Of a DNA stretch of 5,925 bases, positions 1 to 4,615 are shown one piece after another. The notes below the pieces were generated by a model. That model was not told where the DNA came from. It did not search any database and saw only the letters and a program-made list of their open reading frames with translations. Both the position numbers and the translations under genes were made by a program. How positions within the stretch are numbered: the first letter of the stretch is position 1; every line of letters begins with the position of its first letter. Where the stretch lies: contig JAQUBU010000150.1 in assembly GCA_028686565.1 (NCBI GenBank), positions 1 through 5,925 of the forward strand, given 5' to 3'. This DNA is from Syntrophomonadaceae bacterium. Lineage in GTDB: Bacteria; Bacillota; Syntrophomonadia; Syntrophomonadales; Syntrophomonadaceae.

Positions 1-152
1 TCTTGAATAAGCTTCTGATTGCTGGTATTAATGTAACTTGCAAATTGCTTTCGGCTTATATACAGGGTCAATCTTCCGGAAACACTTGTCGCAAACACAG
101 CCATCAAAATGATTATAGTAGTTATACGGCTGGTTAAACTTGATCTAAACAT
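1..152 (-). CDS. sensor histidine kinase, N-terminal fragment (runs off left edge)
   Basis: The minus strand from the ATG at 152-150 stays open to the window edge, giving 50 codons plus 2 nt. The fragment has a short basic start (MFRSSLTSR), a hydrophobic helix at about residues 10-26, and then a polar stretch with aromatic and basic residues (about 27-50). This is the usual opening of a membrane sensor kinase: first transmembrane segment, then the start of an extracytoplasmic sensor region. The ATG lies inside the end of the response regulator gene, and the two overlap by 8 nt (ATGTTTAG), a typical sign of translational coupling in two-component pairs. HAMP, HisKA and HATPase domains would lie outside the window and are not seen. 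The call therefore rests on position, overlap and membrane topology. The signal sensed cannot be read from this fragment. Confidence 0.75.
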   Translation of the reverse strand, partial: MFRSSLTSRITTIIILMAVFATSVSGRLTLYISRKQFASYINTSNQKLIQ

Positions 153-840
153 TAGAACTACCTTCCTCTACCAGTTTATAACCAGCACCATATACTGTCT
201 TTACCTTTATACCCGTATCGCCATTTGCTTCCATTTTACGCCGCAGATTATTAATATGAGTATCAATGGTCCTTTCATAGCCTTCATAAATATCCCCATA
301 TATTCTCTCCAAAATCTGCAGGCGGGAGAAAACTTGCCCGGGATGTTCGGATAATAACGCTATGATTTTAAACTCGGTGGTTGTGAGACTTAGAAGCTGA
401 TCTTTAAGCATCACTTCCTGGCGCAGCAGATCTACACTGAGACCTTTCACCTGATTAGGGACTTTATCGTCACCTCCCCGGCTGCGCCGCAGAACTGCCC
501 TTACTCTCGCACTCAGTTCACGCGGTGAGAAAGGTTTGCTCATATAATCATCAGCCCCCAGCTCCAGACCCAGGAGCCTGTCTATTTCATCCCCCCGGGC
601 AGTTAAGATAATCACTGGAGTATTATCAACTGAGCGGATTTTCTTTAAAACTTCCATACCCGGTATTAACGGCAGCATAATATCAAGAATTACCAGATCA
701 GGTCCGAAATTCCGGTAAGCTTCAACCGCTTCCTGTCCATCGCTGGCAGTAAGCACACGGAATCCATCAGCTTCAAGATGCTGAACCAGCATTTTTCTTA
801 GTTGTTCCTCATCCTCTACAACAAGTAAAGTATTTATCAT
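145..840 (-). CDS. OmpR/PhoB-family two-component response regulator
   Basis: A 231-aa DNA-binding response regulator of normal length for the family. The receiver domain spans about residues 3-117. It has the acidic pair E9/D10, phosphoacceptor D53 (in LVILDIMLP), the switch Thr T80 (ILTAR) and the conserved K102 (in SKPF). A linker of about 15 residues leads to an OmpR/PhoB winged-helix domain (about 130-225), with the TTTEFKIIALL helix, the RTIDTHINNLRRK recognition helix and the closing VYGAGYKL wing. On phosphorylation by the kinase encoded immediately downstream (8-nt overlap) it should bind direct repeats at target promoters as a dimer. The start ATG follows a purine-rich AGGGGTGGG ribosome binding site. 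The nitroreductase gene ends 52 nt upstream on the same strand with no clear promoter between them, so co-transcription is likely. The regulon cannot be inferred; PhoP/WalR-like naming would be a guess. Confidence 0.95.
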   Translation of the reverse strand: MINTLLVVEDEEQLRKMLVQHLEADGFRVLTASDGQEAVEAYRNFGPDLVILDIMLPLIPGMEVLKKIRSVDNTPVIILTARGDEIDRLLGLELGADDYMSKPFSPRELSARVRAVLRRSRGGDDKVPNQVKGLSVDLLRQEVMLKDQLLSLTTTEFKIIALLSEHPGQVFSRLQILERIYGDIYEGYERTIDTHINNLRRKMEANGDTGIKVKTVYGAGYKLVEEGSSNV

Positions 841-855
841 ATTCCCACCCCTGTC

Positions 856-890
856 CGGCCTTAGCCTAACTCAGTTGCAGCCGGCTAAAG
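856..890 (-). other. hairpin in the nitroreductase-regulator gap
   Basis: In the 52-nt gap, TTAGCC (861-866) and GGCTAA (882-887) are complementary. They extend outwards by two G:C pairs past a one-base bulge and enclose a loop of about 15 nt. No T-run follows on either strand, so this is not a convincing intrinsic terminator. It may be an mRNA processing or stability element that adjusts expression of the two-component genes relative to the nitroreductase. This is a structural observation only. Confidence 0.3.
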
Positions 891-892
891 GA

Positions 893-1465
893 TTATTCCA
901 CCCAGCGAATCTTGGCTTTTAGTTCCGGGTCAACTCTATCAGGAGCTGCAGGAGTCATATCCGGATAACCTATGGGAGTCAAAGCTACGAGTTCTTTATC
1001 ATCGCCAATGTCCAGTATTTTTCTTATTCCAGCTTCATCCTGCAAAGGTCCGGTCATCCAACAAGTTCCCAAGCCTTCAGCACAAGCTGCCAGCAGCAGG
1101 TTCTCAAAAGCAGCACTTACGCTCTCCAGATGCATTTTACGCATAGAGTTTTCCTTACTTGCTTTAGTCAAAGCTACAATAAGCAGCGGACTTCCTCCAA
1201 AGTTGCGGGCAAATTTAAGAAAATTCTCCCTTCTGGCCTGATCATCCCAGTCAGCGGTGTATTTTTCACTAAACCGGGCATAACTCTCCCCTATCTGATT
1301 CTTCTTGGAACCCGATACTACTATAAACTCCCATTGCTGCATGTTCATCCCTGACGGAGCCCAATTGGCGGCATTAAAAATCTTCAAAAGTATTTCTTGG
1401 GGGACCATATCCGGCTTGTATTGGCGAATAGCACGTCGTGAGTAAACCACATCGTAAAAATCCAT
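893..1465 (-). CDS. nitroreductase family protein (FMN-dependent oxidoreductase)
   Basis: A 190-aa protein of typical length for the small nitroreductase family. Members are cytoplasmic FMN homodimers that use NAD(P)H, or in some anaerobes reduced ferredoxin, to reduce nitro, quinone or enone groups; the physiological substrate is usually unknown. The N-terminal S9-R10-R11-A-I-R-Q-Y segment is the conserved FMN phosphate/ribityl-binding start. APSGMNMQQWEF (36-47) is the second FMN contact motif, and the C-terminal half has the usual GLGTCWM motif (131-137). The ATG at 1465 is preceded at good spacing by AAGGAGG (1473-1479 on the complementary strand). There is no ferredoxin domain fusion. 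It is the first gene of the apparent unit with the response regulator and kinase, so the two-component system may respond to a redox or xenobiotic stress that this enzyme relieves; that link is inference from position only. Confidence 0.93.
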   Translation of the reverse strand: MDFYDVVYSRRAIRQYKPDMVPQEILLKIFNAANWAPSGMNMQQWEFIVVSGSKKNQIGESYARFSEKYTADWDDQARRENFLKFARNFGGSPLLIVALTKASKENSMRKMHLESVSAAFENLLLAACAEGLGTCWMTGPLQDEAGIRKILDIGDDKELVALTPIGYPDMTPAAPDRVDPELKAKIRWVE

Positions 1466-1472
1466 TCTTTTT

Positions 1473-1479
1473 CCTCCTT
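1473..1479 (-). promoter_or_regulatory. ribosome binding site of the nitroreductase gene
   Basis: AAGGAGG on the minus strand, 7 nt before the ATG. It is a full match to the anti-Shine-Dalgarno core and fixes the start at 1465. Confidence 0.85.
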
Positions 1480-1563
1480 CCAGAATATAGCTTTAATTTC
1501 TTATCTCATTACTTATCACAGTTGCTGTTTAAATTCAAGCGGGCAAAATTTTATTAGGCGAAA

Positions 1564-1572
1564 TTTATAGCA
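1564..1572 (-). promoter_or_regulatory. candidate extended -10 promoter for the nitroreductase unit
   Basis: The minus strand reads TGCTATAAA, an extended -10 element (TGn plus TATAAA). No good -35 lies 16-18 nt upstream, as expected for extended -10 promoters. It would give a leader of about 90 nt before the nitroreductase ATG. The rest of this 243-bp divergent region (1466-1708) is AT-rich and has no other assignable element except a short palindrome, TTCTATAGAA, at 1677-1686. Confidence 0.3.
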
Positions 1573-1581
1573 ATCCTCTGT

Positions 1582-1609
1582 TTGACACCTCACGATATTC
1601 ATTAGTAAT
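1582..1609 (+). promoter_or_regulatory. candidate promoter for the lipoprotein gene
   Basis: TTGACA at 1582-1587 is a perfect -35 hexamer. With a 16-nt spacer it faces AGTAAT (1604-1609), a weak -10 matching 4 of 6. The leader to the TTG start would be about 90 nt. It sits nearly back-to-back with the candidate minus-strand promoter at 1564-1572, so the two could share control. The weak -10 keeps confidence low. Confidence 0.35.
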
Positions 1610-1697
1610 TGGACTTTATAGTATTTTTGTTATTGCATCAGGAAAAGCTAAATCGTGTACTATTCTCAAATAACAATTCTATAGAAAATTCTTATTC

Positions 1698-1705
1698 GAG
1701 GTGAT
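1698..1705 (+). promoter_or_regulatory. ribosome binding site that sets a TTG start
   Basis: GAGGTGAT is an extended Shine-Dalgarno match ending just before the TTG at 1709-1711. No ATG or GTG in the same frame lies at this spacing, and translation from this TTG opens directly with the MKK...-type lipoprotein signal peptide. The TTG is therefore accepted as the start. Confidence 0.8.
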
Positions 1706-1708
1706 GAC

Positions 1709-2656
1709 TTGAAAAAATCTAATTATATATATCTTTTTATTTCTCTGTTGCTTATATCGGCTATTTTTATACCTGCATGCTCAAAAAAGGAATCTGCTTC
1801 GAAAAAGCCCGATTCTTCAATGGGTCAAAAACCAAAAGCCCCGCCAGAGATAAAAAAGATTTTGACCGATCTCGATATGCTTATCCAAGAACTAGATAAG
1901 CATATCAAAGAAAAAAAGACTTCTCAAGTTGAGAAAACAGCTAGTTTGGACCCGCAGGGACAAGAAAAGGGCGGTGACTCACAACAGCAGTCAAAAGCAG
2001 GTCAGTCATCAGGTCAAGGTTCGGGAGGACAGTCCTCGGATGATCAGTCTGGTAAACCGGTCAAAACAGATTCTAAGCAAGATACTATGCAAACTCAAAA
2101 AAAAGAAGATGTTTGGCAGAAAACAGATAAAAGCCTTAAAAGTATTCATCAGAGCTGGAATACCCTTGAACCGGAAGCTATAAAGGCTGGGCTGCAAATT
2201 GACGCACGTGACAATTTTGAGAAGGCTCTGGAGGAGCTTACGATAAATTTAAGTCAGCAAAATAGTGAGGAAAGCCTTATGGCAGCCGTTACCCTTTATA
2301 AGCATTTTGCTGATCTGGCACAAGTTTTTGCCATGGCTATACCTCCCGAATTTTTTCAACTTAAATACGAAGTAATGGGAGCTATTGCTGAGGCCGGTAA
2401 AAAGGATTGGACAGCTGCCCAAAAGCGTCTCCCCAATATTCAAGAACATTGGAATAATCTTAAAGTTCAAGCCCAAGATGCTGATAAAATGCTTCTCAAC
2501 CGCAGCGAGTTTTCCGTTTATGATCTTAGAGATGCCATCGAAAGTGAACAGTCAGACCTGGCAAGTATTAAGGGCGAAATTCTTATGAAAAACCTGAAAC
2601 AGCTTGAAGCTGAATTATCTAGAATGCCCATAAGCCCGGGTGAAAAGGGAGAATAA
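1709..2656 (+). CDS. secreted lipoprotein of unknown function with a duplicated helical domain
   Basis: A 315-aa protein whose family I do not recognise with confidence. It has a lipoprotein signal peptide: basic MKKS, hydrophobic core 6-20, and lipobox I-P-A-C with the lipidated C24. It should be exported, acylated and held on the outer face of the cytoplasmic membrane. Residues 25-48 are a Lys/Ser/Pro-rich tether, 48-70 an amphipathic helix, and 78-130 a low-complexity Gln/Ser/Gly/Lys/Asp linker. Residues 131-303 are predicted all-helical. This part holds two copies of one pattern offset by exactly 98 residues: W136/W234, K141/K239, L143/L241, I146/I244, W150-N151/W248-N249, L153/L251, A157/A255, A160/A258, R167/R265, F170/F268. 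The W-x(13)-W helical pattern is loosely like that of DUF4363-type Firmicute proteins, but this is unverified. It starts at TTG behind a strong ribosome binding site and ends before a terminator hairpin; it appears monocistronic and is convergent with the genes to its right. Confidence 0.85.
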   Translation: MKKSNYIYLFISLLLISAIFIPACSKKESASKKPDSSMGQKPKAPPEIKKILTDLDMLIQELDKHIKEKKTSQVEKTASLDPQGQEKGGDSQQQSKAGQSSGQGSGGQSSDDQSGKPVKTDSKQDTMQTQKKEDVWQKTDKSLKSIHQSWNTLEPEAIKAGLQIDARDNFEKALEELTINLSQQNSEESLMAAVTLYKHFADLAQVFAMAIPPEFFQLKYEVMGAIAEAGKKDWTAAQKRLPNIQEHWNNLKVQAQDADKMLLNRSEFSVYDLRDAIESEQSDLASIKGEILMKNLKQLEAELSRMPISPGEKGE

Positions 2657-2667
2657 ATTGATACGCC

Positions 2668-2717
2668 GGGCACCCGAACATCCCTCACCTGGGCTGTTCG
2701 GGGTGTTCCCTGCTTTT
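2668..2717 (+). terminator. intrinsic terminator of the lipoprotein gene
   Basis: The hairpin starts 12 nt after the TAA stop. The left arm (2668-2680, ending CACCCGAACA) pairs with the right arm (2695-2708, starting TGTTCGGGGTG) through 8 consecutive pairs, one bulged G, then five more pairs including two G:U. The loop can add a CCC/GGG stem. The T-run (TTTT at 2714-2717) is short and offset by a few bases, so termination may be incomplete and allow read-through into the structured element that starts at 2718. Confidence 0.6.
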
Positions 2718-2865
2718 GAAAGAAACTTGTAGCTTTTGAGTTGAGCAACTTGACCCAGGAGCCTTATGACACCCTGCGAAGGCGAGTCAAGGAAAGGGGC
2801 CGATCAGACAGGAAGCCGCGAGCACACGCGGCGGAGCAGGCGCGAGAAAGCTATGAATTTCTTTC
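2718..2865 (+). repeat. 148-bp structured inverted-repeat element, possible RNA
   Basis: Two 20-nt arms (2718-2737 and 2846-2865) pair at 19 of 20 positions in a plus-strand transcript: 16 Watson-Crick, 3 G:U and one C:A mismatch. The G:U pairs would be A:C mismatches on the other strand, so folding favours plus-strand RNA. The arms enclose a GC-rich interior with nested stems. CTTGAC (2749-2754) pairs with GTCAAG (2786-2791) and encloses GCCTT (2761-2765) with AAGGC (2779-2783). GCCGCG (2815-2820) pairs perfectly with CGCGGC (2827-2832) around AGCACA. I match it to no known riboswitch or ncRNA class. It may be a transcribed structured element, or a small palindromic mobile element. No terminal direct repeats are obvious. 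Confidence 0.45.
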
Positions 2866-2943
2866 AATGTCAAGTGCAAAACTTGTATTAACAAAAATGC
2901 CTGGCCGCCAACATTTGCTTAACCAGATATTCAATGACTCAAC

Positions 2944-3331
2944 TTTCGTAGTTGACATATTATGCGACATAACTAGTGTGCTTGTCATTGTTATGAAATA
3001 GCGTACTTGTCATTGTAAGCGCAGCGCCTTCCTGTCATTGCAAGCGCAGCGCCTTCCTGTCATTGCAAGCGCAGCGCCAACCTGTCATTGCGAGCGCAGC
3101 GCGGCAATCTTCCCCAGTCATTGATTATGTATATGAAAAACGGTCGGACGCTTTTCGTTTACCGTGGCGGGTTATTACCCGTGAGAATTGCGAGCGTAGC
3201 GCGGCAATGACAGGTTGGCGCTGCGCTCGCAATGACACGTACGCTATTTCATAGCAATGACAATTACGCTAGTTTCATAGCAATGACAAGCACACTAGTT
3301 ATGACGCATAATATGTCAACCAACTACGAAA
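2944..3331. mobile_element. MITE-like palindromic element made of 25-bp-periodic repeats
   Basis: A long imperfect inverted repeat. The left arm, 2944-3091, starts TTTCGTAGTTGACATATTAT. The right arm, 3204-3331, carries the same sequence inverted, with a 4-bp TTGG insertion near its tip and one extra 26-bp unit. The motif GTCATTG recurs at 2984, 3009, 3034, 3059 and 3084 (exactly 25 bp apart) in the left arm, and inverted (CAATGAC) at 3205, 3230, 3255 and 3281 in the right arm. The centre (3092-3203) carries a 22-bp direct repeat (3087-3108 and 3187-3208, one mismatch). There is no transposase gene and no clear target-site duplication. The core (ATTGCGAGCGCAGCGCGGCAAT) belongs to a kind of dispersed intergenic repeat seen in many bacterial genomes. 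A 63-codon open frame across it (VIASAARQS...) is an artefact of the repeat. Non-autonomous mobile origin is inferred. Confidence 0.65.
3006..3105. repeat. four tandem 25-bp units inside the left arm
   Basis: Units at 3006-3030, 3031-3055, 3056-3080 and 3081-3105 share the pattern CYTGTCATTGYRAGCGCAGCGC. Units 1-3 differ from each other at four or fewer positions, and unit 4 diverges in its last three bases. The right arm has fewer GC-type units, so the extra copies look like a local expansion by slippage or unequal recombination. Confidence 0.8.
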
Positions 3332-3372
3332 ATTAAGTTAATAAGTTTAAAAAGCTTAGCTTGCCAAATAAA

Positions 3373-3405
3373 AATACAGGTACCCGGCAAAGGTTTACCT
3401 GTATT
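3373..3405 (-). terminator. intrinsic terminator of the TPP riboswitch (expression platform)
   Basis: On the minus strand a perfect 10-bp stem (AATACAGGTA/TACCTGTATT) with a 13-nt loop is followed by a short U-rich tail (TTTATTT). It begins 14 nt after the aptamer P1 stem, the usual place for a transcription-terminating expression platform. A competing stem is possible between minus-strand TTATCCTG (3413-3420) and CAGGTAA (3395-3401), which would disrupt the terminator. It overlaps P1 by only one base, so a ligand switch of this form is not proven. Confidence 0.75.
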
Positions 3406-3419
3406 ATAAATTCAGGATA

Positions 3420-3514
3420 AGCGCTTCCCTCCGCTGGTATTATCCAGTTCAGGTGCAAAGGGTCAGAGGTTTGTTCCTCTATCTCAGCTTCCGCAAAAAA
3501 GCTCCCCCAGCGTC
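3420..3514 (-). ncRNA. TPP riboswitch (THI element), apparently orphan
   Basis: Read on the minus strand, the sequence has all conserved parts of the thiamine pyrophosphate aptamer in order. These are the P1 5' strand (GACGCT), GGGGGAGC, a P3 stem AGCTT/AAGCT, the invariant CTGAGA, an additional stem AGAGG/CCTCT, ACCCTT, then CACCTGAACTGGATAATACC, AGCGGAGGGAA and the P1 3' strand AGCGCT. No conserved core segment is missing, so TPP binding is likely retained. In bacteria such elements lower expression of thiamine synthesis or transport genes when TPP is abundant. Here a near-consensus promoter lies just upstream and a terminator just downstream, but no open reading frame follows on this strand. 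After 41 bases the palindromic element begins, and beyond it lie non-coding sequence and the convergent lipoprotein gene. It is either a relic of a lost thi gene or a stand-alone TPP-responsive small RNA of about 155 nt. Confidence 0.93.
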
Positions 3515-3535
3515 ATTATTTATTCAATTTAGTTG

Positions 3536-3564
3536 ATTATAACCTATTTTTTATAACTTACCAA
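3536..3564 (-). promoter_or_regulatory. promoter of the TPP riboswitch transcript
   Basis: On the minus strand, TTGGTA (3559-3564, 4 of 6 to consensus) is followed by a 17-nt spacer and a perfect TATAAT (3536-3541). Transcription would start near 3529, about 15 nt before the first base of the aptamer. This fit of promoter to aptamer supports a dedicated transcript rather than read-through from the activase gene that ends at 3605. Confidence 0.75.
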
Positions 3565-3604
3565 GGTTTTGTTTAGCGTTGAGCAAAGCAATACTGCACA
3601 ATAC

Positions 3605-4600
3605 TTAAACCACTCGCAATTTGTTGCGCGCTGGCTCATTTATAGATGTTTCCCACTTTTTACAGCGGTCGCCCCAATATGCCAGAATTTCATCATCACG
3701 CTTGATACAAACAATTTCACAAATATTAGGACACCCTGAACACTCAAAACTTTTAGATTTAAAATCACCATCCATAATAAAATCATCCCCTTTAAAGACT
3801 GTGGGAATGTAACTATGTTCGATGTGCTCCCGGGCCAGCACCGCTACCCCTATAGCACCCATAACTTCATAATGCTCAGGGACTTCAATCGGCAGGTTCA
3901 GGACTTTGCTGAAAGCTTTTTTCAAACCGGCATTGGCTGCGACTCCGCCCTGGAAGACTACCGGTGCTTCAATTTTCTTGCCCTTGCCTACATTATTCAA
4001 GTAATTTCTAACCAGTGCTTCACATAACCCCATAATTATATCTTCCACCGGATATCCCATCTGCTGCTTATGAATCATATCAGATTCTGCAAAGACTCCA
4101 CACCGCCCGGCTATTCGTACTGCCTGACTGGATTTAATTGCGTGCTGGCCAAAATCTTCTATAGGTATATTAAGCCGTGCGGATTGCTGGTCCAGGAAAG
4201 AGCCGGTGCCGGCGGCACAAACCGTATTCATGGCAAAATCATGCACTATAGCGTTTCTCAATATAATTATCTTGGAATCCTGACCACCTATTTCGATAAT
4301 AGTTCTTACTGCAGGAAAAAGGGAAGAAGCTGCAACTGCATGTGCTGTAATCTCATTTTTCACAACATCAGCACCAAGCAAAATAGCTGCCAGATGGCGC
4401 CCGCTGCCTGTAACGCCAACACCGTTTATCCGTGTAGTATTAGATAAGTTATTCTTTATAAACGTATAGCCATCTTGAATTGCCTTAACCGGGTTTCCTT
4501 GAGTACGCAGGTACAATTTGCTTTTGAGTTTGCCAAACTGATCCAGCAGGACAAAATTACCGCTTACCGACCCTATATCCACACCGAGATAATGATTCAT
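3605..4600 (-). CDS. BadF/BadG/BcrA/BcrD-type ATPase, acyl-CoA dehydratase activase family
   Basis: A 331-aa member of the ASKHA-fold activase family. Related proteins such as HgdC are [4Fe-4S] homodimers that use ATP hydrolysis to drive a low-potential electron into a 2-hydroxyacyl-CoA dehydratase or benzoyl-CoA reductase. Visible motifs are the phosphate-1 loop GVDIGSVSG (6-14), the VTGSGR turn (63-68), IGGQDSK (104-110), and QGGVAANAGLKKAF (217-230). C128 (NTVCAAGTGSF) and C167 (GRCGVFAESDMIH) match the two cluster ligands that bridge the dimer in HgdC. Beyond the usual ~260-aa core is a Cys-rich tail with C287, C290, C294, C298 and C313, which could hold a second cluster. It is the last gene of the three-gene set, 15 nt after its neighbour, with an AGGGGG ribosome binding site. 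No dehydratase with recognisable HgdA/HgdB features is in view, so the electron acceptor is unknown. Confidence 0.9.
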   Translation of the reverse strand: MNHYLGVDIGSVSGNFVLLDQFGKLKSKLYLRTQGNPVKAIQDGYTFIKNNLSNTTRINGVGVTGSGRHLAAILLGADVVKNEITAHAVAASSLFPAVRTIIEIGGQDSKIIILRNAIVHDFAMNTVCAAGTGSFLDQQSARLNIPIEDFGQHAIKSSQAVRIAGRCGVFAESDMIHKQQMGYPVEDIIMGLCEALVRNYLNNVGKGKKIEAPVVFQGGVAANAGLKKAFSKVLNLPIEVPEHYEVMGAIGVAVLAREHIEHSYIPTVFKGDDFIMDGDFKSKSFECSGCPNICEIVCIKRDDEILAYWGDRCKKWETSINEPARNKLRVV

Positions 4601-4615
4601 TTTTCTTTTCCCCCT

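Noticed and set aside
109..354. 81-codon plus-strand open frame opposite the response regulator
   Set aside because: It is a shadow of the winged-helix coding region on the other strand; no ribosome binding site or conserved motif.
2741..3001. 86-codon plus-strand open frame from a TTG
   Set aside because: It starts inside the structured inverted-repeat element and ends inside the palindromic element, with no Shine-Dalgarno sequence and an Arg-rich composition that reflects the GC-rich hairpins.
3063..3254. 63-codon plus-strand open frame (MQAQRQPVIASAARQS...)
   Set aside because: It lies wholly inside the palindromic element. The VIASAARQS-type translation is a familiar artefact of GTCATTGCGAGCG repeats, and no ribosome binding site is present.
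3006..3290. CRISPR array suggested by short regular repeats
   Set aside because: The period is 25 bp in total with no unique spacers, and the repeats run in opposite directions in the two halves. A CRISPR array needs repeats of about 25-40 bp separated by different spacers of similar length in one orientation.
3541..3604. Terminator for the activase operon between 3541 and 3604
   Set aside because: The short repeats here (CAATACTGCACAATAC region) do not form a convincing stem with a T-run. Transcription may continue into the riboswitch region.
4070..4447. 125-codon plus-strand open frame opposite the activase gene
   Set aside because: It is antisense to a clearly conserved ATPase gene, has no family features and its Cys-rich composition comes from the reverse of conserved Gly/Ala codons.
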